Positions 1 to 6,827 of a stretch of 9,852 nt of DNA are shown piece after piece; the stretch's first letter is position 1; every line of letters starts with the position of its first letter. Source of the stretch: Pseudomonadota bacterium (GTDB lineage Bacteria > Pseudomonadota > Alphaproteobacteria > Acetobacterales > Acetobacteraceae); the NCBI GenBank assembly GCA_021805485.1, contig JAJZFF010000079.1, positions 1-9,852 on the forward strand, in the 5' to 3' direction. Under the pieces are notes generated by a model. It ran no database searches. It was not told where the DNA came from and was given only the letters and a program-made list of their open reading frames with translations. A program made the position numbers and the translations under genes.

Positions 1-192
1 GGCGCTGTCGTGCGCGCAGCGCATGTTCCGCGTGTGCCGCGTGTTGCCCCCGCGATAGAATTCGGGGGCGGCCTCGAGCACCAGCACCGAGGCGCCCTCG
101 CGCCGGGCACTGATCGCCGCGCACAGGGCGGCGTTGCCGCCGCCGATCACCAGCGTGTCGACCGTCGCGGGAAGGACCGTTTCAGATCTCAT
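1..192 (-). CDS. tcuA: FAD-dependent tricarballylate dehydrogenase-like protein, N-terminal 64 residues (runs off left edge)
   Basis: The reverse complement from the ATG at 192 stays open to base 1. It encodes a Rossmann FAD-binding start, VIGGGNAALCAA at about residues 15-26, a beta-strand ending in the acidic residue of VLVLEAA (36-42), and then FYRGGNTRHTRNMRCAHD (45-62). GGGNAA is the dinucleotide-binding loop. The FYRGGNTRHTRN segment is, as I recall the family, typical of TcuA, the cytoplasmic flavoprotein that oxidises tricarballylate to cis-aconitate and passes electrons to TcuB. Related fumarate-reductase-type FAD proteins are the alternative. About 85% of the gene, including the catalytic domain, lies outside the window, and no tcuB or tcuC is visible. 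There is no good Shine-Dalgarno before the ATG. A TTG two codons upstream is possible, but a very short or leaderless transcript fits the promoter candidate better. Family call fairly sure; substrate less so. Confidence 0.82.
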   Translation of the reverse strand, partial: MRSETVLPATVDTLVIGGGNAALCAAISARREGASVLVLEAAPEFYRGGNTRHTRNMRCAHDSA

Positions 193-200
193 GCCCAAGG

Positions 201-229
201 TGAGTAGAGGGCGGACCGGGTCGAGTCAA
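201..229 (-). promoter_or_regulatory. Candidate promoter of the tcuA-like gene
   Basis: On the minus strand, TTGACT (224-229) matches the sigma-70 -35 consensus at five of six positions. A 17-bp spacer leads to a weak -10, TACTCA (201-206). Transcription would begin at about 193-195, practically at the ATG at 192, which would explain the missing ribosome-binding site. The -10 match is poor, so this is a suggestion only. Confidence 0.35.
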
Positions 230-230
230 G

Positions 231-252
231 ATTGTATACAATTGAATGCAAT
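231..252. promoter_or_regulatory. Tandem ATTG-N4-CAAT dyads, candidate operator upstream of tcuA
   Basis: ATTGTATACAAT (231-242) is a perfect 12-bp palindrome. The next 12-mer, ATTGAATGCAAT (241-252), repeats the same ATTG/CAAT half-sites around a different centre. The two dyads are exactly 10 bp apart, one helical turn. The core GTATAC of the first fits the general GT-N-AC operator style of GntR-family regulators. The pair lies immediately upstream of the candidate -35 of the tcuA-like gene, a position that suits an activator or an upstream repressor. No GntR gene is in the window, so the cognate regulator is unknown. Confidence 0.55.
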
Positions 253-378
253 ATGCGCCGCCGCTCGATCCATGCAGCCCGAATGATCGGCCCGGCCGTC
301 TCGGGTCGCGTCATTGCCGCGCTCATCGAGCGCCGGGGCACATCGAGCCGGAGCCAGTTCGGCGAGGGGATGGCCGGC

Positions 379-419
379 GTATAGCGATGCTATGGGCAAC
401 TTTGTATAGCAACGCTATA
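379..419. promoter_or_regulatory. Duplicated ATAGC-N3-GCTAT dyad, probable TetR autoregulatory operator
   Basis: Two copies of a 16-bp element, GTATAGCGATGCTATG (379-394) and GTATAGCAACGCTATA (404-419), lie 25 bp apart. Each contains the inverted repeat ATAGC-N3-GCTAT, and in the second copy the dyad extends to TATAGC-N3-GCTATA. The elements sit directly before the TetR-family gene and the second reaches its first ATG. This is the usual layout for a self-repressing TetR regulator. TATAGC at 380-385 or 405-410 could also serve as a -10 box, so a bound repressor would block RNA polymerase. Assignment to the adjacent regulator is an inference from position. Confidence 0.65.
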
Positions 420-1003
420 TGAGGGTCATGGATACACGAGACAGTCTGCTCAATGCGGCCCTGCAGGTTCTGGAGGAGGACGGCGAGGCGCAGTTTTCGA
501 CGCGCAGGATCTGCGCGATCGCGAACGTGACCGCGCCCACCCTCTATCATCACTATGGCAGCGCCGACGGGCTGCTGAGTGCGGCGATCGGGGAGGCATT
601 CGCGCGGTTTCTCGAAGGCAAGAAGGAAGCGACCCAATCCGCCGATCCGGTCGAGGCGCTGCGCGAGGGGTGGGACGATTACGTGCGCTTCGCGGCGTCT
701 CGCCCGAGGCTCTACGCGGCGATGATGAGCCGGGTTCTCGACGGAGCGAAGATACCGGCGGCTGAGGAGGCTTTTGCGCTCCTCATCGCGCGTATTGCCG
801 CCATCGCCGCCGAGGGACGGCTCGCGCCGACGGTCGAGATGGCCGCCGATCTCATGTGGGCGTCGGCGAGCGCCGCGTCCCTGCTGCATGTCACCGCCAG
901 GTTGCGTCGGGTGCCGCCTCCCGATGCCACGATCCTCGAGCAGATCCGCGACGGTGCCTTGCGGTCCATTCTGAAACCCGGACGGAAAGGTCGGTCACGA
1001 TGA
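419..1003 (+). CDS. TetR/AcrR-family transcriptional regulator
   Basis: A 194-residue protein, the normal size for the family. The N-terminal DNA-binding domain spans about residues 6-55. Helix 1 contains SLLNAALQVLEEDG, and the helix-turn-helix includes STRRICAIANVTAPTLYHHYG (27-47), whose TLYHHYGS ending is a family hallmark. The remaining helical part (about 60-185) is the variable ligand-binding and dimerisation domain, so the effector cannot be named. The stop overlaps the start of the next gene by ATGA, which points to translational coupling in one transcript. The start is uncertain. The ATG at 419 has no ribosome-binding site, and the ATG at 428 has GAGGG only two bases upstream, too close for normal use. 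A leaderless message from a -10 at 405-410 would fit 419. Two dyads before the gene suggest self-repression. Confidence 0.93.
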   Translation: MRVMDTRDSLLNAALQVLEEDGEAQFSTRRICAIANVTAPTLYHHYGSADGLLSAAIGEAFARFLEGKKEATQSADPVEALREGWDDYVRFAASRPRLYAAMMSRVLDGAKIPAAEEAFALLIARIAAIAAEGRLAPTVEMAADLMWASASAASLLHVTARLRRVPPPDATILEQIRDGALRSILKPGRKGRSR

Positions 1004-1974
1004 AGATACTCGTCACGGGGGGCACCGGCCTGCTGGGCGGCCGCCTGGTCCCGAAACTCGTGCAAGATGGCCACGAGATTTTCGCCCTTGCCCGCTCCGC
1101 ATCGTCTCGCGCCAAAGTGAACGCCATCGGCGCGACGCCGGTCGACGCCGATCTCGAAAGTGGCGCGCGGTTGGCCTTGCCGGCGATCGACGCGGTTGTG
1201 CACGCGGCCGCCCGGTTCCGCTTTTCAGGGCCGCGCGCGCCGTTTTTCCGCACCAATGTCGACGGCACCGCCGCGCTTCTGCGGGCGGCCGAGGCGGCCG
1301 GCGCGCGGCGGTTCATCTTCATCAGCGCGGCGGGGATCGTCATGGACAACGGCGGCGCGCCGGTCCGCAACGCCACTGAGAACCGGCCCGTCTTTCCGAA
1401 CCATTTCTCCGCCTATCTCGCGAGCAAGGCGCGCGCCGAAACCCTGGTGCTGGCGGCCGACAAGCCGGGGTTTCGCACGATCGCGCTGCGACCGCCGGCG
1501 ATCTGGGGGCCCGGTGATCCGTTCAGTCGCGGGCTTCCCGATGCCATAACGTCCGGGCGGTTCGCGTTTGTCGACCGTGGCGACTATCCTTTCGCGACCT
1601 GCCATGTGGACAACGTCGTCGAGGCGGTCGACTGCGCGCTCGACCGTGGCGATGGCGGCCGCGCTTTCTTCATCGCCGATCAGGACAGGCAGACCTTCCG
1701 CGCGTTCGTCGCCGCCCTCGCCAGCCTGCAGGGGCTTTCCGTCGATGGGCTGCGGTCGATGCCCTACTGGCTTGCGGCGGCGGCGGGCCGCCTGGCTGAC
1801 GCCATCTGGGCGGTGCGACGGAAGGACGGCGATCCCCCGATCTCGCGATCGTTGATCCGGATGATCGGCCGTGAGTTCAGCATCGACGATTCCGCCGCGC
1901 GCCGCGAGTTGGGCTATGTCGGGAAAACGTCGCGCGCCGCCGGCCTGCACGGCTATCGAGCGGCATCTGCCTGA
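1000..1974 (+). CDS. NAD(P)-dependent extended short-chain dehydrogenase / NAD-dependent epimerase family protein
   Basis: A 324-residue oxidoreductase of the extended SDR (epimerase/3-beta-hydroxysteroid dehydrogenase-like) type. TGGTGLLG at residues 6-13 is the TGxxGxxG cofactor loop. VVHAAA (66-71) and FISAAG (107-112) are further fold motifs. S109 is the likely catalytic serine, and Y139-LAS-K143 is the YxxxK catalytic pair. RPPAIWGPGD (164-173) and the tail RRELGY (301-306) are typical of this group. It would oxidise or reduce a sugar, steroid or other secondary alcohol in the cytoplasm; the substrate cannot be read from sequence. The ATG at 1000 overlaps the tetR stop (ATGA) and has AAAGG at 986-990. 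A longer upstream open frame inside tetR is not credible. It is probably the target of the adjacent regulator. Confidence 0.93.
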   Translation: MKILVTGGTGLLGGRLVPKLVQDGHEIFALARSASSRAKVNAIGATPVDADLESGARLALPAIDAVVHAAARFRFSGPRAPFFRTNVDGTAALLRAAEAAGARRFIFISAAGIVMDNGGAPVRNATENRPVFPNHFSAYLASKARAETLVLAADKPGFRTIALRPPAIWGPGDPFSRGLPDAITSGRFAFVDRGDYPFATCHVDNVVEAVDCALDRGDGGRAFFIADQDRQTFRAFVAALASLQGLSVDGLRSMPYWLAAAAGRLADAIWAVRRKDGDPPISRSLIRMIGREFSIDDSAARRELGYVGKTSRAAGLHGYRAASA

Positions 1975-2058
1975 CCGTGCGCCCCACGCCCGGTTTGCCA
2001 GCACCCGCCCCGGTGAATAACCTGCCCGGGTCGTCTTCACGCGGGGATGGAAACGCCG

Positions 2059-2970
2059 ATGCAGGTCGAACTGCGCCACTGGCGCGCCTTTGTCGCCGCG
2101 GCGGATGCGGGCCATTTCGGCCATGCCGCCGAACGCCTGGGGATCAGCCAGCCGGCGCTCAGCCAGCTCATCCGCACGATCGAGACCGCGCTCGGCCTGT
2201 CGCTCTTCGATCGCGCCGGTCGCAACGTCCGGCCCAGTGCCGCGGCCCTCGGCCTCCTGCCCGACGCGCGGGCGATCGTGACCCAGGCCGACCGCACCGA
2301 ACGCGCCGGAGCCGCCATCGCCCGCCGCCAGCGCCGCGGCATCGCCGCCGGCTATGTCGGTTCCGCGGCCTTCCACCCTCTCTTCGCCGCCCTCATCCGC
2401 GCGATTGATTCCGCCAGGCCCGAAATCGCGCTCCGCATCGACCAGGTCTCCGGCACGATCCAGGTCCAGCACCTCGCCGCGACCCGCCTCGATTTCGGCA
2501 TCGTCCGCTCGCCCCTGCCAACCCTCGACCCCGCCCTCGCGACCCTCACCCTCGCGCGCGAACGCATGATGATCGCCGTCGCCGAAACCGGCATCCGCCG
2601 GGATGCCGAGCCGCTGCCGCTCGCCGCCTTCGCCGAACACCCCTTCATCCAGTATATCGAACAGCCCAGCGGCGGCCTCCGCCGCCTCACCGCCGAAGCC
2701 TGCGCCGCCGCCGGTTTCGCTCCCGTCGCGGTGCAGACCGTGCCGCAAATCGCCACCATGCTCTGCCTTGTCGGCACCGGTATCGGCGTCGCCATGGTGC
2801 CGGAAACGATGGCGCGTTTCGTGGTGCCGGGCGTTGCCTACCGGCCTCTGCGCGAGCGCATCGTTACCGACCTCATCCTCATCTACCGCCGCAGCGATAC
2901 CGCGCCCGCCCTGCGCGCCACGCTTCGCCTCGCCCGCCGGCTCGTCGATAAGAGTACCTTATCGATTTAG
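2059..2970 (+). CDS. LysR-family transcriptional regulator
   Basis: A 303-residue regulator of the usual LysR length. Residues 1-60 form the winged helix-turn-helix, with FVAAADAGHFGHAAERLGIS, QPALSQLIRTIE and the LFDRAGRNV wing. A linker helix follows, and from about residue 90 comes a periplasmic-binding-protein-like effector domain, including the late segment GTGIGVAMVP typical of the second subdomain. The effector half resembles regulators of aromatic and carboxylate catabolism of the BenM/CatM kind, but only loosely. The ATG at 2059 is preferred because GGGGATGGA precedes it at suitable spacing. An in-frame ATG at 2047 would add four residues and has no ribosome-binding site. LysR genes often lie divergent to their target, but both neighbours here run in the same direction, so the regulated gene is unknown. 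Confidence 0.93.
   Translation: MQVELRHWRAFVAAADAGHFGHAAERLGISQPALSQLIRTIETALGLSLFDRAGRNVRPSAAALGLLPDARAIVTQADRTERAGAAIARRQRRGIAAGYVGSAAFHPLFAALIRAIDSARPEIALRIDQVSGTIQVQHLAATRLDFGIVRSPLPTLDPALATLTLARERMMIAVAETGIRRDAEPLPLAAFAEHPFIQYIEQPSGGLRRLTAEACAAAGFAPVAVQTVPQIATMLCLVGTGIGVAMVPETMARFVVPGVAYRPLRERIVTDLILIYRRSDTAPALRATLRLARRLVDKSTLSI
2945..2965. repeat. Inverted repeat (8-bp stem, 5-nt loop) at the 3' end of the LysR gene
   Basis: TCGATAAG (2945-2952) and CTTATCGA (2958-2965) are perfect complements separated by AGTAC, ending three bases before the LysR stop codon TAG (2968-2970). The repeat is AT-rich compared with its surroundings. It has no T-run on either strand, so it is not a convincing intrinsic terminator. 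It could be a weak 3' stem-loop, an operator for the next gene, or chance. Confidence 0.4.
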
Positions 2971-3017
2971 CCGGAATCGCTGATTGGCCGGGCGGGGCGG
3001 TGCGGTATCACGAAAGC

Positions 3018-3416
3018 ATGGAGGAACGTCTCGGCATCGCGGCGAAGCGGGCGGTGCTCGCACCGGAGCGGTTCTCGCCCGGCGCGGGCGGTTTCAGCAT
3101 ACCGGCGGTGTTCCGCGGCGCTGAGGGAGCTGCCGCGCGGCAGGCGCTGATCGTCCTGCACGGCGCGCGGCGGGACTGCGTCGAATATGCCGATATCGCG
3201 ATGGATGCGTTTGGCGACCGGCTCGGCACGCTGGCGCTGGCGGTGCCGCAATTCCCGGTCGCGGCGGATCTGGCGGGGGTGGAAGATGCGGCGCGGCTCG
3301 CGCGCTGGCCCGACCGGATCTGGATCGAGGGCGGGGCGGCGGTAGCGCCGGCTGGACTCGATGCGTTTTCGGTAATTGATGCGCTGATCGCCGCCGCATC
3401 CACAGGTTCGACATGA
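3018..3416 (+). pseudogene. Truncated alpha/beta-hydrolase (N-terminal half only)
   Basis: The open frame gives 132 residues from the ATG at 3018; a GTG at 3000 would add six. ALIVLHGARRDCVEYAD resembles the oxyanion strand and HG loop of alpha/beta-hydrolases of the PHB-depolymerase-like group. It is followed by a PQFP segment and then DAFSVIDALIAAASTGST, which matches the helix that normally leads into the strand carrying the GHSxG nucleophile elbow. The frame stops exactly there, so the nucleophile serine, the acid and the histidine are all absent. Family members are about 250-300 residues. I find no GHSxG in other frames before the convergent permease gene ends at 3443, so this looks like a deletion or insertion remnant rather than a frameshift. 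A short functional protein cannot be excluded. Only weak GAAAG precedes the ATG. Confidence 0.6.
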
Positions 3417-3442
3417 GATGCCGTGCCCGCGGGAGCGGCGGG

Positions 3443-4381
3443 TCAAGTTCCCTGCGGCGTCGCGACGGCGAGGACGCCGATGATGACGCCGCCCGTCGCG
3501 ATCAGGCGGACGCTTTCGGGCATGTGCAGCAGGTTGAGCATCGTGACGAGCAGGCCGAGCAGCATGGCCGAGCCCCAGAGACCGGGCGGCGCCGGATCGC
3601 CGCCGGCGATCGAGGTGCCGCCGATCACGACCACGGCGATCGACATCAGGAGATATTCGCGCGCCATGTCGAGCGAGGCGCCGCCGGAATAGGCGGCGAG
3701 CAGGATGCCGGCGATGGCGGCGAGCAGGCCGGAGGCGAGATAGACCAGCGAGAGCGCGCCGCCGACACGGAAGCCGGCGAGCAGGGCCGCCCGGCGGTTC
3801 TGCCCGAGAGCGAGAACCGCCCGGCCCGCCCGCGTGCGCTGGAGCCCGATCGCAAATGCCGCGGTGAGCAGGATGAACAGCACCGTCATCGCGGAGACGC
3901 CCAGCACCCGGCCGGAGGTGAACGCCGCGAGCAGCGGCGAGGGCTGCGTCACCGCGTGGCTGGAATAGGCGATGGCGGCGGACTGGTAGATGAACCCGGA
4001 GGCGAGCGTGCCGACCATCGGCGGGATCCGCAGCAGGCGGATCAGCGCCAGATTGAAGAGGCCGGCGCCGACGCCGACGAGCAGGCCAAGGGCGAGGCCG
4101 GGGAGCAGCCCGGCGTTGCCGCCGTGCATCGCGCCGGTCGCGAGATAGCCGGCGAGCGTCATCACGCCGGGGATCGACAGGTCGATATTGCCCGGGCCGG
4201 CGGTGATCACCAGCATCTGGCCCAGTCCGGCGATGACGAAGAACGTGGCGAATTGCAGCGCGATCGAGAAGGTCTGGAAACTGCCCGCGCCGGCGGCGAT
4301 GACCACGATCGCCAGATAGACGAGCGCCGCCGCGAGATAGGACCAGATCCAGCGCGGGGCGTTCGCGAGGCGTTGTCCCAT
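3443..4381 (-). CDS. ABC transporter permease, ribose/simple-sugar type (second permease)
   Basis: A 312-residue, very hydrophobic inner-membrane protein of the BPD_transp_2 (RbsC/XylH/AraH) family, with roughly eight to ten membrane segments. GNIDLSIPGVMTLAGY (64-79) is the family's conserved GxIDLSxG motif. The cytoplasmic coupling loop that contacts the ATPase includes RTRAGRAVLALGQN (182-195). Near the C-terminus is VVVIGGTSIAGG, another conserved segment. It would form a heterodimeric channel with the permease encoded just upstream. The start is well supported: AGGAG (4388-4392) lies six bases before the ATG and overlaps the stop codon of the preceding gene, so translation is coupled. 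It is the last gene of the operon; no clear terminator follows before the convergent hydrolase remnant. Confidence 0.94.
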   Translation of the reverse strand: MGQRLANAPRWIWSYLAAALVYLAIVVIAAGAGSFQTFSIALQFATFFVIAGLGQMLVITAGPGNIDLSIPGVMTLAGYLATGAMHGGNAGLLPGLALGLLVGVGAGLFNLALIRLLRIPPMVGTLASGFIYQSAAIAYSSHAVTQPSPLLAAFTSGRVLGVSAMTVLFILLTAAFAIGLQRTRAGRAVLALGQNRRAALLAGFRVGGALSLVYLASGLLAAIAGILLAAYSGGASLDMAREYLLMSIAVVVIGGTSIAGGDPAPPGLWGSAMLLGLLVTMLNLLHMPESVRLIATGGVIIGVLAVATPQGT

Positions 4382-4390
4382 CCGCCGCTC

Positions 4391-5332
4391 CTATGCCGTG
4401 CGCGCCAGGGCGCGCAGGCCGAGCACCACGATCAGGATGCCGCCCTCCACGCTGAGCTGCCAGCTCGTCGAGATGTTCACGAAGGAGAGCACCGAGCCGG
4501 TGAGCAGCATGATCAGCGTGCCGGTGACGGTGCCGACCGGCGAGACGTCGCCGCCCACGAACTCGCCGCCGCCCACGATCACCGCCGCGATCGAGGTCAG
4601 CGTGTATTGCGCGCCCACCGTCGCGTCGCCGGAGGTGTTGATGCCATCCAGCAGCAGGCCGGCGATCACGCCGCAGGTGCCGGCGATGCCGTAGAGCAGC
4701 ATCCGCCCGCGGGCGAGCGACCAGCCGGCCTGCTCGACCGCCTTCGCATTGCCGCCGATGCCGCGCAGGACGGCGCCGCGCGAGGTGCGCATCAGCAGGA
4801 CATGGCCGAGGAGCGCGGCGCCGGCGAGCACGAGGATCGGCAGCGGCACCAGCGGCGGCGAGAGGTTGACGAAGCCCGCGATGAGGGGCGGCGCGCCGCC
4901 GCCGGGCGAGGGCAGCAGCAGCAGGGCGCAGCCGAGCCAGATGAACGAGGCGCCCAGGGTCACCACGATCGAGGGCAGCCGGCGGATATGGATCAGCCCG
5001 CCCATCAGCGCGTAGGCGCCGATCGCGGCGGCGAGGGCGAGGAGGCCGGCGGCGGGGGCGCGGACCAGCAGCGTCGCCGAGATGCAGGAGGTGAGCGAGA
5101 TGAACGGGCCGATGCCGAGATCGATGTCATTGATGGCGATGACGCACATCTGCGCCATGCTGGCGAAGACCGCGGGCATCGCGAGATCGAGCAGCAGGCC
5201 GAGGCCGAAATAGCTGAGGATGTTCGGCTTCATCCAGAAGATGATGCCGAACATCGCGCACAGGGCGGCGATGGGCAGGGCGATCTTGAAACGCGGCAGG
5301 GCGGCGGCGAGGGCGGGTCGGCCGGCGGGCAT
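4391..5332 (-). CDS. ABC transporter permease, ribose/simple-sugar type (first permease)
   Basis: A 313-residue polytopic membrane protein of the same BPD_transp_2 family as its downstream partner. NDIDLGIGPFISL (68-80) corresponds to the GxIDLSxG motif, with N and G replacing the usual G and S. A later loop, MRTSRGAVLRGIGGNAKAV, is the ATPase-coupling region, and VIVGGGEFVGGDVSPVGT is the conserved C-terminal segment. The ATG at 5332 is ten bases after the ATPase stop codon and gives a length equal to the other permease. An in-frame GTG at 5395 would extend it 21 residues into the ATPase gene with no ribosome-binding site and a proline-rich leader, so I rejected it. The two permeases are clearly diverged paralogues and likely form a heterodimer. 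Confidence 0.93.
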   Translation of the reverse strand: MPAGRPALAAALPRFKIALPIAALCAMFGIIFWMKPNILSYFGLGLLLDLAMPAVFASMAQMCVIAINDIDLGIGPFISLTSCISATLLVRAPAAGLLALAAAIGAYALMGGLIHIRRLPSIVVTLGASFIWLGCALLLLPSPGGGAPPLIAGFVNLSPPLVPLPILVLAGAALLGHVLLMRTSRGAVLRGIGGNAKAVEQAGWSLARGRMLLYGIAGTCGVIAGLLLDGINTSGDATVGAQYTLTSIAAVIVGGGEFVGGDVSPVGTVTGTLIMLLTGSVLSFVNISTSWQLSVEGGILIVVLGLRALARTA

Positions 5333-5342
5333 CGCGGTCGGT

Positions 5343-6827
5343 TCAGCCGGCACGGGCGGCGCCGCTCCCGGACGGTGCGGAGACGAAGGAGGCACGGATC
5401 ACCCGGTCTTCCGAATAGGCGTCGCGGTCGATCGCGTCGGTGATCCGGCCGCGGCTGAAGACATAGACCCGGTCGCATTCGGCGAGCTCGGCGTTCTCGG
5501 TGGTGTACCAGAGGATGGCATGGCCGCTGGCCGCGTGAGCGCGCATCCGCGCGTAGAGTTCGCGCTTGGTGCCGACATCGACGCCACGCGTCGGATCGTC
5601 GAGCAGGAGGATGTCGGCGCCGGAGGCAAGGGCGCGGGCGACCAGCACCTTCTGCTGGTTGCCGCCGGACAGGCGGGTCGCGGGATGGGCGACGGAGGGC
5701 GTGCGGATCGCCAGGCTCTTCGCCCAGTCCTCGGCGAGGGCGCGTTCGGCGGCGGGATCGACCAGGCCGAAGCGGGAGAGCCGGCCGAGCGCGCCGGCGG
5801 AGATGTTGCGCATCACCGACCAGAGCGGAAAGATCCCCTCGCTGGCGCGGTCGCCGCTGACATGGGCGATGCTGCCGTTGACGGCGAGGCCGCGCTCGCG
5901 GTGGCGGGCGGCGGCGAAAACCCGGTGCAGGAACGCGCGCTGGCCATGACCGGCGAGGCCGGCAAGGCCGACGATTTCGCCGGCGGCGAGGCGCAGCGGC
6001 AGCGACTCGCCGTCCTGCCCCGCGGCCTCGACGCGCGGCACGCCGGCGTTGCGCGCGCCGCCGGCGTCGCGCCCGGCGGGCGCGCGCACCTCGCCCATCA
6101 TCGCGACCAGCCGGTCGTCATCGAGTTCTGACGCGGGCGCGGTGCCGACGATGCCGCCATCGCGCAGCACGACGACATCGTCGGCATAGGCCAGGATTTC
6201 GGCGAGGCGGTGGGAGATGAAGACGCAGGCGATGCCGCGGGCGCGGGCGGCGCGCGTGTAGTCGAGCAGCTGGGTTGCGGCGTGGCCGGCGAGCGAGGCG
6301 GTCGCTTCGTCGAGGATGACGAGGCGGACCTTTTCGTCGGTCTCGCTGAAGGCGCGGGCGATTTCCACCATCTGGCGCTCGCCGATCGACAGCGAACTGA
6401 CCTGGCGGTCGGGGTCGATTCCGTGGCCGGGAAAGATCGCGTCGAGCGAGGCGCGGATGAGGTGCCGGGCGCGCCCGCGCCAGAAGGCGCCGCGCAGGCT
6501 TCGATGCATGATCCCGACATTCTCGAAGACGGCGAGGTTGGGGCAGAGCGAGAGTTCCTGGAAGACGCAGCGGATGCCGAGCGCGTGGGCGGCGCGGACG
6601 CCGTAGGCGGGGATGGGCGTGCCGGCCACCGCGATCGTGCCCGAGGACGGCGGGAGGGTGCCGGCGATGATCTGCATCAGCGTGGATTTTCCCGCGCCGT
6701 TATGGCCGACGATGCCGAGCATCCGCCCGGCATCGATGTCCAGATCCACCCCTTGCAGGGCCCGCACGCTGCCGAAGTCGCGGGCGATCGCCGCGAGCCG
6801 GATCAGGGGAGCGGCGGCTGCGGTCAG
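5343..6827 (-). CDS. Sugar-type ABC transporter ATP-binding protein with two nucleotide-binding domains
   Basis: A double ATPase of the RbsA/MglA/XylG type, 494 residues from the proposed start (family about 500). Domain 1 has Walker A GHNGAGKST (41-49), Q-loop Q90, signature LSIGERQ (146-152), Walker B LVILDEAT (169-176) and H-loop H206. Domain 2 has the usual degenerate Walker A region GLAGLAGHGQ (287-296), signature LSGGNQQK (386-393), and Walker B ILLLDDPTRGVDVGTK (406-421) with aspartate in place of the common glutamate. TENAEL stands where a histidine loop would be. It powers import through the two permeases downstream. No ATG lies at the expected start. CTG at 6825-6827 overlaps the binding-protein stop (CTGA) and has GGAG eight bases upstream. 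The alternative ATG at 6902 would overlap the previous gene by 79 bp without a ribosome-binding site. Confidence 0.93.
   Translation of the reverse strand: MTAAAAPLIRLAAIARDFGSVRALQGVDLDIDAGRMLGIVGHNGAGKSTLMQIIAGTLPPSSGTIAVAGTPIPAYGVRAAHALGIRCVFQELSLCPNLAVFENVGIMHRSLRGAFWRGRARHLIRASLDAIFPGHGIDPDRQVSSLSIGERQMVEIARAFSETDEKVRLVILDEATASLAGHAATQLLDYTRAARARGIACVFISHRLAEILAYADDVVVLRDGGIVGTAPASELDDDRLVAMMGEVRAPAGRDAGGARNAGVPRVEAAGQDGESLPLRLAAGEIVGLAGLAGHGQRAFLHRVFAAARHRERGLAVNGSIAHVSGDRASEGIFPLWSVMRNISAGALGRLSRFGLVDPAAERALAEDWAKSLAIRTPSVAHPATRLSGGNQQKVLVARALASGADILLLDDPTRGVDVGTKRELYARMRAHAASGHAILWYTTENAELAECDRVYVFSRGRITDAIDRDAYSEDRVIRASFVSAPSGSGAARAG

Noticed and set aside
10..207. Short plus-strand frame at the left edge
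   Set aside because: It is antisense to the tcuA-like N-terminus, whose FAD motif is unambiguous.
1225..2748. A 507-codon open frame on the minus strand across the dehydrogenase and LysR genes
   Set aside because: It is antisense to two recognisable genes, spans their intergenic gap and shows no family motif.
3427..3442. CCCGC...GCGGG stem between the convergent genes as an intrinsic terminator
   Set aside because: The stem is only five pairs with a seven-base loop and no T-run on either strand, in sequence where such pairs are expected by chance.
3413..5443. A 676-codon open frame on the plus strand across both permease genes
   Set aside because: It lies antisense to two clear membrane permeases. 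Its translation is a low-complexity run of D, E, R, G and A with no domain, which is the usual shadow of GC-rich genes.
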